Assembly: GCF_914484835.1 (NCBI RefSeq)
Contig: NZ_CAJZAR010000078.1
Location: 1 to 64,000 of the forward strand
Length of the DNA stretch: 64,000 bases
Source: Paraburkholderia tropica
Lineage (GTDB): Bacteria; Pseudomonadota; Gammaproteobacteria; Burkholderiales; Burkholderiaceae
Direction of reading: 5' to 3'
In this document: positions 10,439 through 18,950 of the stretch, piece after piece
Layout of the letters: every line of letters starts with the position of its first letter
Position numbering within the stretch: the first letter of the stretch is position 1
Notes under the pieces: model-generated
What the model was told of the DNA's origin: nothing
What the model saw: the letters and a program-made list of their open reading frames with translations, nothing else
Database searches by the model: none
Position numbers and translations under genes: made by a program

Positions 10439-11155
10439 ATGACTACTGTTGACACTGCGGTTGACACTGCGCCGGAAGCGGCGCCGCCGAAAGGCGCGAA
10501 GGAGACGAAGGGACTGACGGGCGCGAAGCGGCCGGGCCGTCCGAGCGGCGGCGCGGGCGGCGCCGGGCAGCGCGAGCGCCTGATCGTCGCAGCGCTCGCG
10601 CTGTTCGCGCGCCAGGGCATCCTCGACACCACGCTCGCCGCCATCGCACGCGAGGCGGGCGTCACGCCCGCGATGGTGCACTACTACTTCAAGACGCGCG
10701 ATCAACTGATCGACGTGCTGATCGACGAGCGTTTCGTGCCGCTGCGCACCGCGCTCGGCGGCTCGTTCGAGCAGCATCCCGACGATCCGCTCGCCGCGCT
10801 CACCGAACTGACGCGGCGTTTCGTCGAGGTGGGGCAGGCGCATCCGTGGTTCGCGCCGCTGTGGGTGCGCGAGGTGATCAGCGAGGGCGGGCTGCTGCGC
10901 CAGCGCATGCACGAGCGCTTCGGCCACGACAACCAGCGCGCGGCGCACGCGGCGATCGAGCGCTGGCAGCGCGAAGGCAAGCTCAACGCCGATCTGGAGC
11001 CGTCGCTGCTGTTCCAGTCGCTGCTCGGGCTCACGCTGCTGCCGCTCGCCACCGCGCCGGTCTGGCGCAACGCGCCCGTGCCGCATCGCATCGGCGCCGA
11101 GGAAATCGCGCGCCACGCCGTTGCGCTCATCACCCGAGGCATACGGCCTGCTTAG
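10439..11155 (+). CDS. TetR/AcrR-family transcriptional regulator
   Basis: The protein has 238 residues from the ATG at 10439; an earlier in-frame ATG at 10415 would add eight residues. After a ~35-residue low-complexity Gly/Ala/Lys-rich N-terminal tail comes the TetR HTH: RERLIVAALALFARQGILDT, TLAAIAREAGVTPAMVHYYF and KTRDQLIDVLI (about 40-90). The C-terminal ligand domain is helical. It diverges from a DHA2 efflux pump, the classic TetR/efflux arrangement, so ligand-relieved repression of that pump is likely. Its last codons lie inside the first unit of a 14-bp tandem repeat. Confidence 0.88.
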   Translation: MTTVDTAVDTAPEAAPPKGAKETKGLTGAKRPGRPSGGAGGAGQRERLIVAALALFARQGILDTTLAAIAREAGVTPAMVHYYFKTRDQLIDVLIDERFVPLRTALGGSFEQHPDDPLAALTELTRRFVEVGQAHPWFAPLWVREVISEGGLLRQRMHERFGHDNQRAAHAAIERWQREGKLNADLEPSLLFQSLLGLTLLPLATAPVWRNAPVPHRIGAEEIARHAVALITRGIRPA

Positions 11156-11197
11156 TACGGCCTGCTTGGTACGGCCTGCTTGGTACGGCTTGCTTAG
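11142..11197. repeat. Four tandem 14-bp units over the TetR stop codon
   Basis: Units TACGGCCTGCTT(A/G)G occur at 11142-11155, 11156-11169, 11170-11183 and 11184-11197 (the last with one further change). The first unit encodes the C-terminal residues and TAG stop of the TetR gene. Such exact periodicity suggests slipped-strand duplication. Confidence 0.9.
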
Positions 11198-11396
11198 GTC
11201 GCTAGCCTCGCGGCTTCGATCGCGCGCATTGCAGGTCCGGCGCGCGTTCAGCGCACGTTCAGCGCACATTTGGCCCGCTTGGCGCGCCGCCGCGCGTGGT
11301 ACGCTGCGGCACCCGAGCGCCGCCTGGCCAGAACGCATCGCACGCAGGTGCGCAAAGCGGCCGGACGGCGCGGCACGTCACACGTTCGAGGTCCGG

Positions 11397-12947
11397 TTGA
11401 CCGCTAAAAAATCCACTCCCGCGCCCGTCATCGCCTGGTTTCGCGACGATCTGCGTCTCGCCGACCAGCCCGCACTCGCCGCCGCCGCCGAGACCGGCCA
11501 GCCGCTGATCTGCCTCTATATCCACGATCCCGATGCCGCGGGCGAACGCGCGCCCGGCGGCGCGCTGCGCTGGTGGCTGCACGTGTCGCTGCACGCGCTC
11601 GACGCATCGCTGCGCGAGCGCGGCGGGCGGCTCGTGATCCTGCAAGGCCCCGAGGCCGACACGCTCGAAGCGTTTGTCGAAGCGAGCGGCGCGACCGGCG
11701 TGTTCTGGAACCGCCGCTACGGCGCCCACGAGCGCGAATCGGACGCGGCGCTCAAGACGCGTCTGCGCGAGCGCGGCCTGACCGCCGAAAGCTTCAACGG
11801 CGCGCTGCTCGCCGAACCGTGGACGGTGCTCAATCAGTCCGGCGAGCCGTTCCAGGTGTTCACCGCTTACTGGCGCGCGTGCCGCCGCATCGGCGATCCG
11901 CCGCCGCCCGCGCCCGAGCCGGATCGGCTGAATTTTCAATCGCTACCGGCACGTCTTACCCAGTGCGCATCGAAACTCGACGATCTCGGTCTCTCGCCGC
12001 GCAAGCCCGACTGGGCGGGCGGCATGCGCGAGGCGTGGCCCGCCGGCGAAGAGGCCGCGATCGAGCGTCTGAACGCGTTCCTCGGCACCGATTTCGAGGC
12101 CTACGCGGAGGAGCGCGACGCGCCGTCCCACGCGGCCACGAGCCGTTTGTCGCCGTATCTGCGCGTGGGCGCGATCTCGCCGCGCCAGGCGTTCGCAGCG
12201 CTCAAGGCCGCCGAGCATGGCGTGAAAAAGGGTTCGAAGACGGGGTCGCCCGCGCGCCGCGCCGAAAGCGCCGAAAAGTTCGCGAGCGAACTGGGCTGGC
12301 GGGAGTTCTGTTACTACCAGCGCTTTCACTGGCCCGATCTCGCCGAGCGCAATCTGCGCACGCATTTCGACGCGATGCCGTGGCGCCGCGACGCCAGGGC
12401 GCTGCGCGCGTGGCAGCGCGGCCTGACCGGCTATCCGCTCGTCGATGCCGGGATGCGCGAGCTGTGGCACACGGGCTGGATGCACAATCGCGTGCGCATG
12501 GTGGTGGCGTCGTTCGTCGCCAAGCATCTGCTGCTCGACTGGCGCGAGGGCGAGCAGTGGTTCTGGGACACGCTCGTCGATGCCGATTCGGCCAGCAATC
12601 CCGCCAACTGGCAGTGGGTGGCCGGTTCGGGCATGGATGCGGCGCCGTATTTCCGCATCTTCAATCCGGTGCTGCAGGGCCAGAAGTTCGATCCGCGCGG
12701 CGCTTATGTGCGCCAGTGGGTGCCCGAACTGGCGAAGCTGCCCGACAACGCGATCCATCAGCCCTGGAAGGCCAGCGCGGCCCAGCTCGAAGCGGCGGGC
12801 GTGCGCCTGGGCACCGACTATCCGCTGCCCGTGGTCGAACATGATGTGGCGCGCGCGCGGGCGCTGGAGGCGTTCGCGAAGACCGGGAAATCGGGCGCGA
12901 AGGCTGCACCGGGCAGGGGCAAAGCCGCACAGGAATCGTCGGAATGA
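11397..12947 (+). CDS. phrB: Deoxyribodipyrimidine photo-lyase (CPD photolyase)
   Basis: The protein has 516 residues from a TTG start at 11397 with GAGG five nt upstream; the frame is open upstream into the TetR gene, but homology begins at VIAWFRDDLRLADQPAL. An N-terminal alpha/beta antenna-chromophore domain (about 10-145) is followed by a helical FAD domain (about 220-490). The FAD domain carries SRLSPYLRVGAISPRQ, TGYPLVDAGMREL, GWMHNRVRM and DADSASNPANWQWVAGSG. It repairs cyclobutane pyrimidine dimers using blue light. The C-terminal ~30 residues are Ala/Gly/Lys-rich and specific to this protein. A short basic insertion (KKGSKTG) follows the AISPRQ helix. Confidence 0.92.
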   Translation: MTAKKSTPAPVIAWFRDDLRLADQPALAAAAETGQPLICLYIHDPDAAGERAPGGALRWWLHVSLHALDASLRERGGRLVILQGPEADTLEAFVEASGATGVFWNRRYGAHERESDAALKTRLRERGLTAESFNGALLAEPWTVLNQSGEPFQVFTAYWRACRRIGDPPPPAPEPDRLNFQSLPARLTQCASKLDDLGLSPRKPDWAGGMREAWPAGEEAAIERLNAFLGTDFEAYAEERDAPSHAATSRLSPYLRVGAISPRQAFAALKAAEHGVKKGSKTGSPARRAESAEKFASELGWREFCYYQRFHWPDLAERNLRTHFDAMPWRRDARALRAWQRGLTGYPLVDAGMRELWHTGWMHNRVRMVVASFVAKHLLLDWREGEQWFWDTLVDADSASNPANWQWVAGSGMDAAPYFRIFNPVLQGQKFDPRGAYVRQWVPELAKLPDNAIHQPWKASAAQLEAAGVRLGTDYPLPVVEHDVARARALEAFAKTGKSGAKAAPGRGKAAQESSE

Positions 12948-13254
12948 GGGCGCTGCGAGGGCAGAGGCGAGCGCCGATGAGCGTGCGACGCGCGGACATG
13001 CTCCGCCATCTACGCGCTCTGGCGAGCCCGCGCAAAGCCCGCCGTAAGCGCCTGCAAGGCGGCGCGGCGCGCTTGTCATCTGCGTGACCTCGCAAGGGTC
13101 TATTGTGCGCGGCGCAGTGAACCCGCGGCATCAATATTGCTCTATATGGGCGGCCTCGGGATCTCTCCGGGGCGCAGTGCCCGCAACGCGACGCGCGCCG
13201 GCTACCCGCCGGCGCACCTCGCGAAACAGACAGAACGGCATTCAAGCAAAGACA
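12948..13254. other. Intergenic, 307 bp
   Basis: No supported gene. It holds a small GC hairpin (13195-13202 with 13208-13215, loop TACCC) 40 bp before the response regulator start, and presumably that gene's promoter. Nothing else is recognised. Confidence 0.5.
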
Positions 13255-13668
13255 ATGAACGCAGTACACAAACTCGACCAGACGACCATCGTGCTGGTCG
13301 AAGACGACCCGCAAAGCCGGGACTCGCTCGCCTCGCTGCTGGAGGCCGAAGGAGCCCGCGTCGTTGCGGTGGAGGACGCCGAAACCGGTGTCGAAGCGGC
13401 GATCAGGCTGCTTCCCGACGCAGTGGTCTGCGATCTCGATTTGCCCGCGATGGACGGCTTTTATCTGATTCAGCGTCTGCGCGACCACGAGATACGCGGC
13501 GATCACGCGCCGGCCGTCGCGGTGGCGCTCACGGGCCACACCGACGAAAGCTGGCGTTTGCGCAGCATCGGCGAAGGCTTCCAGCACTTCATGACCAAGC
13601 CGGCCAAGCCGGAAGCGCTGGTCGCGTTGCTCAGCGACGCGATCGACGCGCGCCATTCGTCCTTCTGA
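13255..13668 (+). CDS. Single-domain response regulator
   Basis: The protein has 137 residues, one receiver domain and no output domain. TTIVLVEDDPQSRDS supplies the acidic pair, VVCDLDLPAMDG the phospho-accepting Asp (DLDLP, second Asp aligned with the CheY acceptor), VALTGHT the Thr and MTKPAKPEAL the Lys. The ATG at 13255 was chosen because homology starts a few residues later; the open frame reaches 13084. No histidine kinase lies next to it, so its partner is elsewhere. It may act by protein-protein contact or in a phosphorelay. A hairpin follows the stop. Confidence 0.85.
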   Translation: MNAVHKLDQTTIVLVEDDPQSRDSLASLLEAEGARVVAVEDAETGVEAAIRLLPDAVVCDLDLPAMDGFYLIQRLRDHEIRGDHAPAVAVALTGHTDESWRLRSIGEGFQHFMTKPAKPEALVALLSDAIDARHSSF

Positions 13669-13677
13669 GCGTATCGT

Positions 13678-13713
13678 GCGGCGGCCCGGGCCGATGAGGA
13701 CCGGGCGCGCCGC
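13678..13713 (+). terminator. Terminator-like hairpin after response regulator
   Basis: GC-rich arms 13678-13689 and 13701-13713 pair with one bulge, starting 10 nt after the stop codon. There is no T tract, so intrinsic termination is not certain. Confidence 0.4.
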
Positions 13714-13868
13714 TCGCACGCGACATGCCACGCGGCCCACGCGCCGCGAGCGGCCGCGTGCGCGCCAGGCGCGGCGGTTCAGCCCGCTGCGGCCCTTGCG
13801 TTCGAACCCTCTATGCGTGAAATGCGCCGATGCGCGACGGCACCGGCGTGAAGCCCCGGCTCGCGCCA

Positions 13869-13904
13869 AGGAATGCGCTCAGGAATGCGCTCAGGAATGC
13901 GCGG
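13869..13904. repeat. Three tandem 12-bp units at the zur 3' end
   Basis: AGGAATGCGCTC occurs at 13869-13880 and 13881-13892, with a third copy at 13893-13904 ending GG. The zur stop (complement of 13891-13893) lies in the array. The repeat period puts a second in-frame stop 12 nt further on. Confidence 0.9.
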
Positions 13905-14523
13905 CGGTTTCCGTCGACGACGTGGATGAGGACGCGGACGCCTCGGCGGCCTGGCATTGCGCGCAGACGCCCTTGAGTTCGATGCCGTCGCCCGAAAGCC
14001 GGTAGCCCGCCGCCTCGATCTGCGCGACCAGCGCCTGGCGCAGCTTGGGCTCGTGCAGTTCGGTGACGTTGCCGCATTGCTGGCAGACCACGAGGATGCC
14101 GTGCTGGCATTGCGTGAGGTCGTGGCAGACGGCGAACGCGTTGATCGATTCGATGCGGTGAATCAGGCCCGCCGACAGCAGAAAGTCGAGCGCGCGATAC
14201 ACCGTGGGCGGCGCCGATCCCGGATGGATCTGGCGCATTTCGTCGAGCAGCGAATAGGCCTTGGTCGCGCGGCCCGAGGCGAGCAGCAGTTCGAGCACCT
14301 TGCGGCGGATCGGCGTGAGCTTTTCGCCGCGCTCGCGGCAATAGGCTTCGGCCATTTCGAGCGCGGTGTCGAGCGATGCGCCGTCCGGGGCATGACGATG
14401 AGCGTGCGCCGCGTGGGCGTGGTCATCTGCGTGGGCATGCGCGTGATCGTGCGGCGCATGGGCCTCGTGGGCCTCGTGCGTGTGAGGCGCCGCGCTTTCC
14501 GGGGACGGTTTTGCTGTCTTCAT
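13891..14523 (-). CDS. zur: Fur-family zinc uptake regulator with His-rich N-terminus
   Basis: The protein has 210 residues. After ~50 residues containing 13 His in a 32-residue span comes the Fur fold: CRERGEKLTPIRRKVLELLL, the recognition region APPTVYRALDFLLSAGLIHRIES, the metal-binding CHDLTQCQHG, and two structural CxxC zinc motifs (CQQC and CAQC). The missing HHDH site of Fur and the CHDLTQCQHG centre point to Zur rather than Fur. It is a cytosolic repressor of zinc uptake when zinc is replete. The usual length is ~150-170, so the His-rich arm is an addition. No znu genes are adjacent in the window. Confidence 0.82.
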   Translation of the reverse strand: MKTAKPSPESAAPHTHEAHEAHAPHDHAHAHADDHAHAAHAHRHAPDGASLDTALEMAEAYCRERGEKLTPIRRKVLELLLASGRATKAYSLLDEMRQIHPGSAPPTVYRALDFLLSAGLIHRIESINAFAVCHDLTQCQHGILVVCQQCGNVTELHEPKLRQALVAQIEAAGYRLSGDGIELKGVCAQCQAAEASASSSTSSTETAAHS

Positions 14524-14592
14524 GCTGCGATTATACGGGGCGCGCCGCGCGCGCGCCCGGCCTGGCGCCGGAGCCCACGCGCGGCGCGGCCA

Positions 14593-15219
14593 TCAGGTCA
14601 GCGGCAAGTCGATGTACTTGCGGAAGCCCTGACGCTGCGCGAGCCGCTGATACCAGCGTTCGAGGTTCGGCAGCGCGGGCCGCTCGATGCCTTCGAGACC
14701 GAACCAGCGCCGCGCGAACGACCCGAGCACGATGTCGGCGAGCGAGAAGCGGTCGTTCTCCAGAAAGAAGCGGCCTTGCAGATGGCGGTCGAGCAGCGTC
14801 CACTGCGCGGCCACGTTCTCCAGGTCGGCGGCGATCTGCGCGGCGTCGCGCTTCTCGGCGGGCGTGCGCACGAGCGCGAGGAACAGCGGCCGTTCGGCGG
14901 GCGCGAGCGTGCCGATCGACCAGTCGAGCCAGCGCTCGATGCCGGCGCGCACTTTCGGCTCGGTCGGGTAGAGCAGGCTCGACGGACCGTATTCCATCGC
15001 CAGATAGCGCAGGATCGCGTTCGATTCCCACAGCACGAAATGGCCGTCGACGAGCGTCGGCACCTTGCCGTTCGGATTCATCGCCAGATAGGCGGGCTCG
15101 TCGAGACGGCCGAACTTGCCGCCCGCCTCGACGCGCTCGAACGGCAGCACGAGTTCGTCGCAGCACCACAGGACTTTCTGGACGTTCACCGAATTGGCGC
15201 GTCCCCAGATCTTGATCAT
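14593..15219 (-). CDS. Glutathione S-transferase family protein
   Basis: The protein has 208 residues from the ATG at 15219, which has AGGAG at a proper distance; an in-frame GTG three codons upstream abuts the ribosome site and is unlikely. The thioredoxin-like N-domain (about 1-80) has WGRANSVNVQKVLWCCDEL, the cis-Pro segment NGKVPTLVDG and the glutathione gamma-Glu site LWESNAILRYLA. The C-terminal helical domain ends with the FSLADIVLGSFARRWFGLEG motif. The substrate is unknown. The protein resembles the beta/nu-type GSTs common in Burkholderiales. Confidence 0.88.
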   Translation of the reverse strand: MIKIWGRANSVNVQKVLWCCDELVLPFERVEAGGKFGRLDEPAYLAMNPNGKVPTLVDGHFVLWESNAILRYLAMEYGPSSLLYPTEPKVRAGIERWLDWSIGTLAPAERPLFLALVRTPAEKRDAAQIAADLENVAAQWTLLDRHLQGRFFLENDRFSLADIVLGSFARRWFGLEGIERPALPNLERWYQRLAQRQGFRKYIDLPLT

Positions 15220-15371
15220 CTGGATCACTCTCCTTTTGTAGCGTGAATTGCAGCGTGAAAAACGTCGCGCGCGACGCGAATCCGGCCGCGCGCTGCGCGG
15301 GCCGCGTGGCGTCGCGCATGACGTAGCGCATTACGTAGAATAGCCGCTGCACAACGTGACGAGAATCGCAT

Positions 15372-17072
15372 ATGGCCCGGATTGTCCCCGACGACTGGCA
15401 GCATCTCGAAGCCACTGGCGCCGCCGCGCGCGAACGCGAGACGCTCGCGCTTCTCGAACGCGGCCTGCCGGCGGGCTACACCGTCTATCACGGCGTGCAC
15501 TGGACGCGCCTCGCCGAAGGTTTTTCGGTGTTCGGCGAAGCCGATTTCGCGATCGTCAGCCCGTCGGGGCGCGTGATGATCGTCGAGCAGAAAACCGGCT
15601 TTTTGCGCGAGACGAAAGACGGGCTCGTGAAAGCGTACATGCAGACCGAGCGCAACGTCGCGGTCGCGCTCGCGCGCACCATGGAAGGGCTGCACCGGCG
15701 CTTCACGGCGGCCTTCGGCGCGGGCACCTATCACCTCGAAGAACTCTTTTATTGCCCCGATCACGTGGTGCGCGATCCGGCGATCGCGGGCGTGAATCCC
15801 GCGCGCATCGTCGATGCCACGCGCAAGGCGCAGCTCGCGGCGATCATCCGCGAGGCGCTGCCCGCCGACGAACCGCGTCTGCCGAGCGCCGCCAAGGTCC
15901 ACCATTTTCTCGCCGACGAACTCGCGCTCATGCCCGACGCGAGCGCGCTCGTCGGCGCGGCGGGCACGCTCGTCACGCGGCTCGCGGGCGGGCTCGCCAC
16001 CTGGGCGCGGCGGCTGGAGTTCGCGCCGTTCCGGCTGCGCGTGATCGGCACGGCGGGCTCGGGCAAGACGCAGCTCGCGCTCCAGGTGATGCAGGACGCG
16101 CTCGCGCGCGGCCAGCGCACGCTCTACGTGTGCTTCAACCGGCCGCTCGCGGATCACATCGCGAAAGTCGCGCCGCCCGAGGTGAAGGTGGCGAACTATC
16201 ACCAGCTGTGCGACTGGGTCGCGCGCGACGGCGGCCACGTGCCCGATTTCGAAGGCGCGAACGTGTTCGAGGCGCTGGAGCAGCGCTTCGCGCAGACGCC
16301 GATCGACGCGCGCTGGCAGTTCGACGTCGTGATCGTCGACGAAGGGCAGGATTTTCAGCAGGCGTGGGTCGAGGCGCTCGCGCGGCTGCTGCGGCCCGGC
16401 GCGGCGTGGTGGTGGCTCGAAGATCCGCTGCAGAACCTCTACGTGCGCGAGCCGGTCGCGCTGCCGGGCTGGACGGTGCTGCGCGAGACCACGAACTATC
16501 GCAGTCCGCGCGACATTCTCGCGTTCCTTCGCGACGTGGCGGGCGCGACCGTGCCCGCGCTCGCCGGGCTCTCGGCGGCCAGTCCGTTCGGGGGATCGGA
16601 GGTGACGGTGTTCGCGTGGGATGAACAGGAGGACGCGGGCGGCGGCGAATCGACCGTGGTCGCGGCGACGCGGCGCGCGGTCACGCAGGCGCTGGCGCTC
16701 GGCTTTCGCAAGCAGGACATCGTCGTGCTGTCGTTCCGCGGGCGCGAGCACTCGCATTTCACGGCGCTCGATCATCTGGGGCCGCATCGGCTGCGCAGCT
16801 TCACGGGCGAGTACGACCTGTTCGGCGTGCCGCAGTATCGCGACGGCGACCTGCTGCTCGACTCGATCTATCGCTTCAAGGGGCAGGCGGCGCCGTGCGT
16901 GATTCTCACCGACGTCGATTTCGACACGCTCGACGAACGCGCGGTGCGCAAGCTGTTCGTCGGCGCGACGCGCGCGACCATGAAGCTGATCGTGGTGGCG
17001 TCGCCGCACGCGGCGCGACTGCTCGGCCACGAGCCGGTCGCGCCCGCGATCAGGGCGGGCAAGGAAGGCTGA
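15372..17072 (+). CDS. NERD-domain nuclease / superfamily 1 helicase-like ATPase
   Basis: The protein has 566 residues. The N-terminal nuclease-related domain (about 15-130) shows the catalytic-type FGEADFAIVSPSGRVMIVEQK pattern (Asp and Glu-Gln-Lys). A P-loop ATPase of the UvrD/SF1 type follows: Walker A GTAGSGKTQLAL (about 230), Walker B VVIVDEGQDF (about 320), YRSPRDILAFL (motif IV-like) and a UvrD_C-type end with SIYRFKGQAAPCVILTDVD and VGATRATMKLIVVAS. It is predicted to be a DNA-processing enzyme coupling a restriction-endonuclease-like fold to ATP hydrolysis. It is a lone gene, convergent with its downstream neighbour (7 bp between stops). The role may be repair or defence and is not shown by context. 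Confidence 0.82.
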   Translation: MARIVPDDWQHLEATGAAARERETLALLERGLPAGYTVYHGVHWTRLAEGFSVFGEADFAIVSPSGRVMIVEQKTGFLRETKDGLVKAYMQTERNVAVALARTMEGLHRRFTAAFGAGTYHLEELFYCPDHVVRDPAIAGVNPARIVDATRKAQLAAIIREALPADEPRLPSAAKVHHFLADELALMPDASALVGAAGTLVTRLAGGLATWARRLEFAPFRLRVIGTAGSGKTQLALQVMQDALARGQRTLYVCFNRPLADHIAKVAPPEVKVANYHQLCDWVARDGGHVPDFEGANVFEALEQRFAQTPIDARWQFDVVIVDEGQDFQQAWVEALARLLRPGAAWWWLEDPLQNLYVREPVALPGWTVLRETTNYRSPRDILAFLRDVAGATVPALAGLSAASPFGGSEVTVFAWDEQEDAGGGESTVVAATRRAVTQALALGFRKQDIVVLSFRGREHSHFTALDHLGPHRLRSFTGEYDLFGVPQYRDGDLLLDSIYRFKGQAAPCVILTDVDFDTLDERAVRKLFVGATRATMKLIVVASPHAARLLGHEPVAPAIRAGKEG

Positions 17073-17079
17073 CCCCCGC

Positions 17080-18027
17080 TCAACCCCACGCCGACGCGCC
17101 GATCAGCGTGCCGCTGCGCGCCTGGGCGTTCCACCAGATCACGCGCAGCAGCGGCGCGCGCTGGGCGATGAAGATCGCCTGCACCGGATCGCTCTCGATG
17201 AAATGCGTGACGCCGCAGCGCACGGCCGCCGCCGCCTTGTGCGTGGCCGCGCCTTGCGCCGACTCGTCGTGCTCGCCGGGCGCGCGCATCACCAGCTCCA
17301 GGTGGCCGAAGCCGTGGCGGTCGAGCCACGCCTGGGTGCGCTCGCGGTCGAGTTCGGGCCGACCCGTGATGATCGCGCGCGCGTGCTTGAGGTCGATGTC
17401 GGGAATGCGCTCGAACGGCACCAGCGCGTCGCGTTCGGCAAGCGCGCCGTCGAGATCCTCGTCGTAGCGCGCGAGCGGAATGTCGGGCAGCAGGATGCCG
17501 TCGAGATCGATCGCGTAGACCGCGTATTCGTGGTCGTCGGCCATGCGCGAGCCTTCGCTCGCGCCCTCGCGGACCCAGTCGGCGCGATAGCGGTCGGTGT
17601 AGGCCTGGCGCTCCCACGGAAACAGCGCGAAATAGCCGCTCGCGTCGATCGAATAGTCGGGGCGCAGGCGCGAGAGGTCGTCGTAGGCGCCCGTGAGCGT
17701 GCGCACCTGCAAGCCGTGCTCGCGCAGGAACGCGATGCAGTCGACGAGCGTATGGCCGCGTCCGGCGATGTCCTCGCAGACGAGCACCTTCGAGCCCGGT
17801 TCGGGCATCGGCAGCGTGGAATCCCAGCGCACTTCGCGCGTCTCGCGCGTGTAGCGCAGGAACGCGACGCCCGCGCCGGTTGCGTGCGAAACCATCAGCG
17901 CGAGCGGCGCGCCGCCGCGCAGGATGCCCACGACACAGGCGAAATTTTCTTCGACCAGAAGCGGTTGCAGCGATTCGACCCACTGGTCGAGCTGTTCGTA
18001 GGTGAGCGGAACGACGGGTTTGTTCAT
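17080..18027 (-). CDS. Phosphoribosyltransferase fused to HAD-like domain
   Basis: The protein has 315 residues from the ATG at 18027; an upstream extension to 18162 is open but unlike the family. The N-terminal ~155 residues form a type I phosphoribosyltransferase fold, with GILRGGAPLALMVSH and the PRPP loop VLVCEDIAGRGHTL. The C-terminal ~150 residues begin with YAIDLDGILLPD, a DxDG motif as in haloacid dehalogenase phosphatases, and continue with ITGRPELDRERTQAWL. A fused purine/pyrimidine-type PRTase and HAD hydrolase suggests nucleotide or sugar-phosphate salvage or detoxification. The substrate is not readable from sequence. Confidence 0.75.
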   Translation of the reverse strand: MNKPVVPLTYEQLDQWVESLQPLLVEENFACVVGILRGGAPLALMVSHATGAGVAFLRYTRETREVRWDSTLPMPEPGSKVLVCEDIAGRGHTLVDCIAFLREHGLQVRTLTGAYDDLSRLRPDYSIDASGYFALFPWERQAYTDRYRADWVREGASEGSRMADDHEYAVYAIDLDGILLPDIPLARYDEDLDGALAERDALVPFERIPDIDLKHARAIITGRPELDRERTQAWLDRHGFGHLELVMRAPGEHDESAQGAATHKAAAAVRCGVTHFIESDPVQAIFIAQRAPLLRVIWWNAQARSGTLIGASAWG

Positions 18028-18312
18028 GTGAGCGAAGCGGCGCTTGAAGCGGCAGGTGAGGCGGCCTGTTGCGAACCGTTGCGGGCCGCTGCGGCCAGTT
18101 CGGCGACGTTGCGATCCGTTACGGGGGCACTCGCGCGCGTAAAGCCATAAAAGCAGGCGCAAAAGCGGGCGAGCGATCCGAACAAGCCGACTATTGTCGG
18201 GTCAATGTTTGACGATATTATGCCTATGCTTGCCGGCCCATGCAGACCGGCGGCGCGCGCCAGCGCACCACACGACCAGATGACGATTCGATGCGCCAGG
18301 GGGCCCGAGCAG

Positions 18313-18942
18313 ATGCAGTATCCCGATGACCGGCTGAAGTCCCGGCACGATGCGGTGCAAGACGAGTTGCCGAGCGACTTCGAGGACGGCCCGCAAGCCG
18401 CGCCTGGATCCGCGCGGCCCGCGAACCGCGCGCGCCGCCGCTTCGCCACCGGGCTCGCGGCCACGCTGGCGGCCGCCGCACTGCCGCTGCGGCCCGCGTT
18501 CGCCGCATCCGGCGGCGGTCTCGCGCTCGACGTGAACGGCCAGGTGCGCGTCACCAACAACGCGGCGCACACGGCCTATCACTTCAGCGAGCAGCAGTTG
18601 CTCGCGCTGCCCGTGCACGCGATTTCGACGGCCACGACCTGGACGCCGCGCTCGACCTTCACGGGCCCGCTGCTCGCCGACGTGCTCAAGACCGTCGGCG
18701 CTTACGGCAGCCAGATCGAAATCCACACCATCGACGACTACACCTGCGTCGTGCCGGTCGCCGACGCGAGCCGCTACGGCGTGGTGCTGGCCTACGCGAT
18801 GAACGGCAAGCGCCTGAAAGTGAGCGACTTCGGCCCGCTGTTCCTGATCTATCCGCGCGACCAGTTCCCGCTCGAACTCGACGGCGCGGCCGGCGACGCC
18901 AAGTTCGCCTGGCAGATCGTCTCGATGACCATCAAGTCCTAA
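18313..18942 (+). CDS. Tat-exported molybdopterin-binding-domain (sulfite oxidase-like) protein
   Basis: The protein has 209 residues from the ATG at 18313, chosen because an AGGGGG-like site precedes it; the frame is open to 18205. A twin-arginine signal (RARRRFATGLAATLAAAALPLRPAFA, split here as RARRRFATGLA and the hydrophobic run after it) is followed by an oxidoreductase molybdopterin-binding-like domain with FTGPLLADVLKTVGA, YTCVVPVADA and LIYPRD segments. Only the small version of the domain is present (~150 residues), so cofactor binding and catalysis are uncertain. Its stop is 8 bp from a hybrid histidine kinase. It could be the periplasmic input of that kinase. Confidence 0.75.
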   Translation: MQYPDDRLKSRHDAVQDELPSDFEDGPQAAPGSARPANRARRRFATGLAATLAAAALPLRPAFAASGGGLALDVNGQVRVTNNAAHTAYHFSEQQLLALPVHAISTATTWTPRSTFTGPLLADVLKTVGAYGSQIEIHTIDDYTCVVPVADASRYGVVLAYAMNGKRLKVSDFGPLFLIYPRDQFPLELDGAAGDAKFAWQIVSMTIKS

Positions 18943-18950
18943 GTTCCGCC

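Noticed and set aside
11142-11197. CRISPR array
   Set aside because: The units are 14 bp with no spacers between them; no cas genes are present anywhere in the window.
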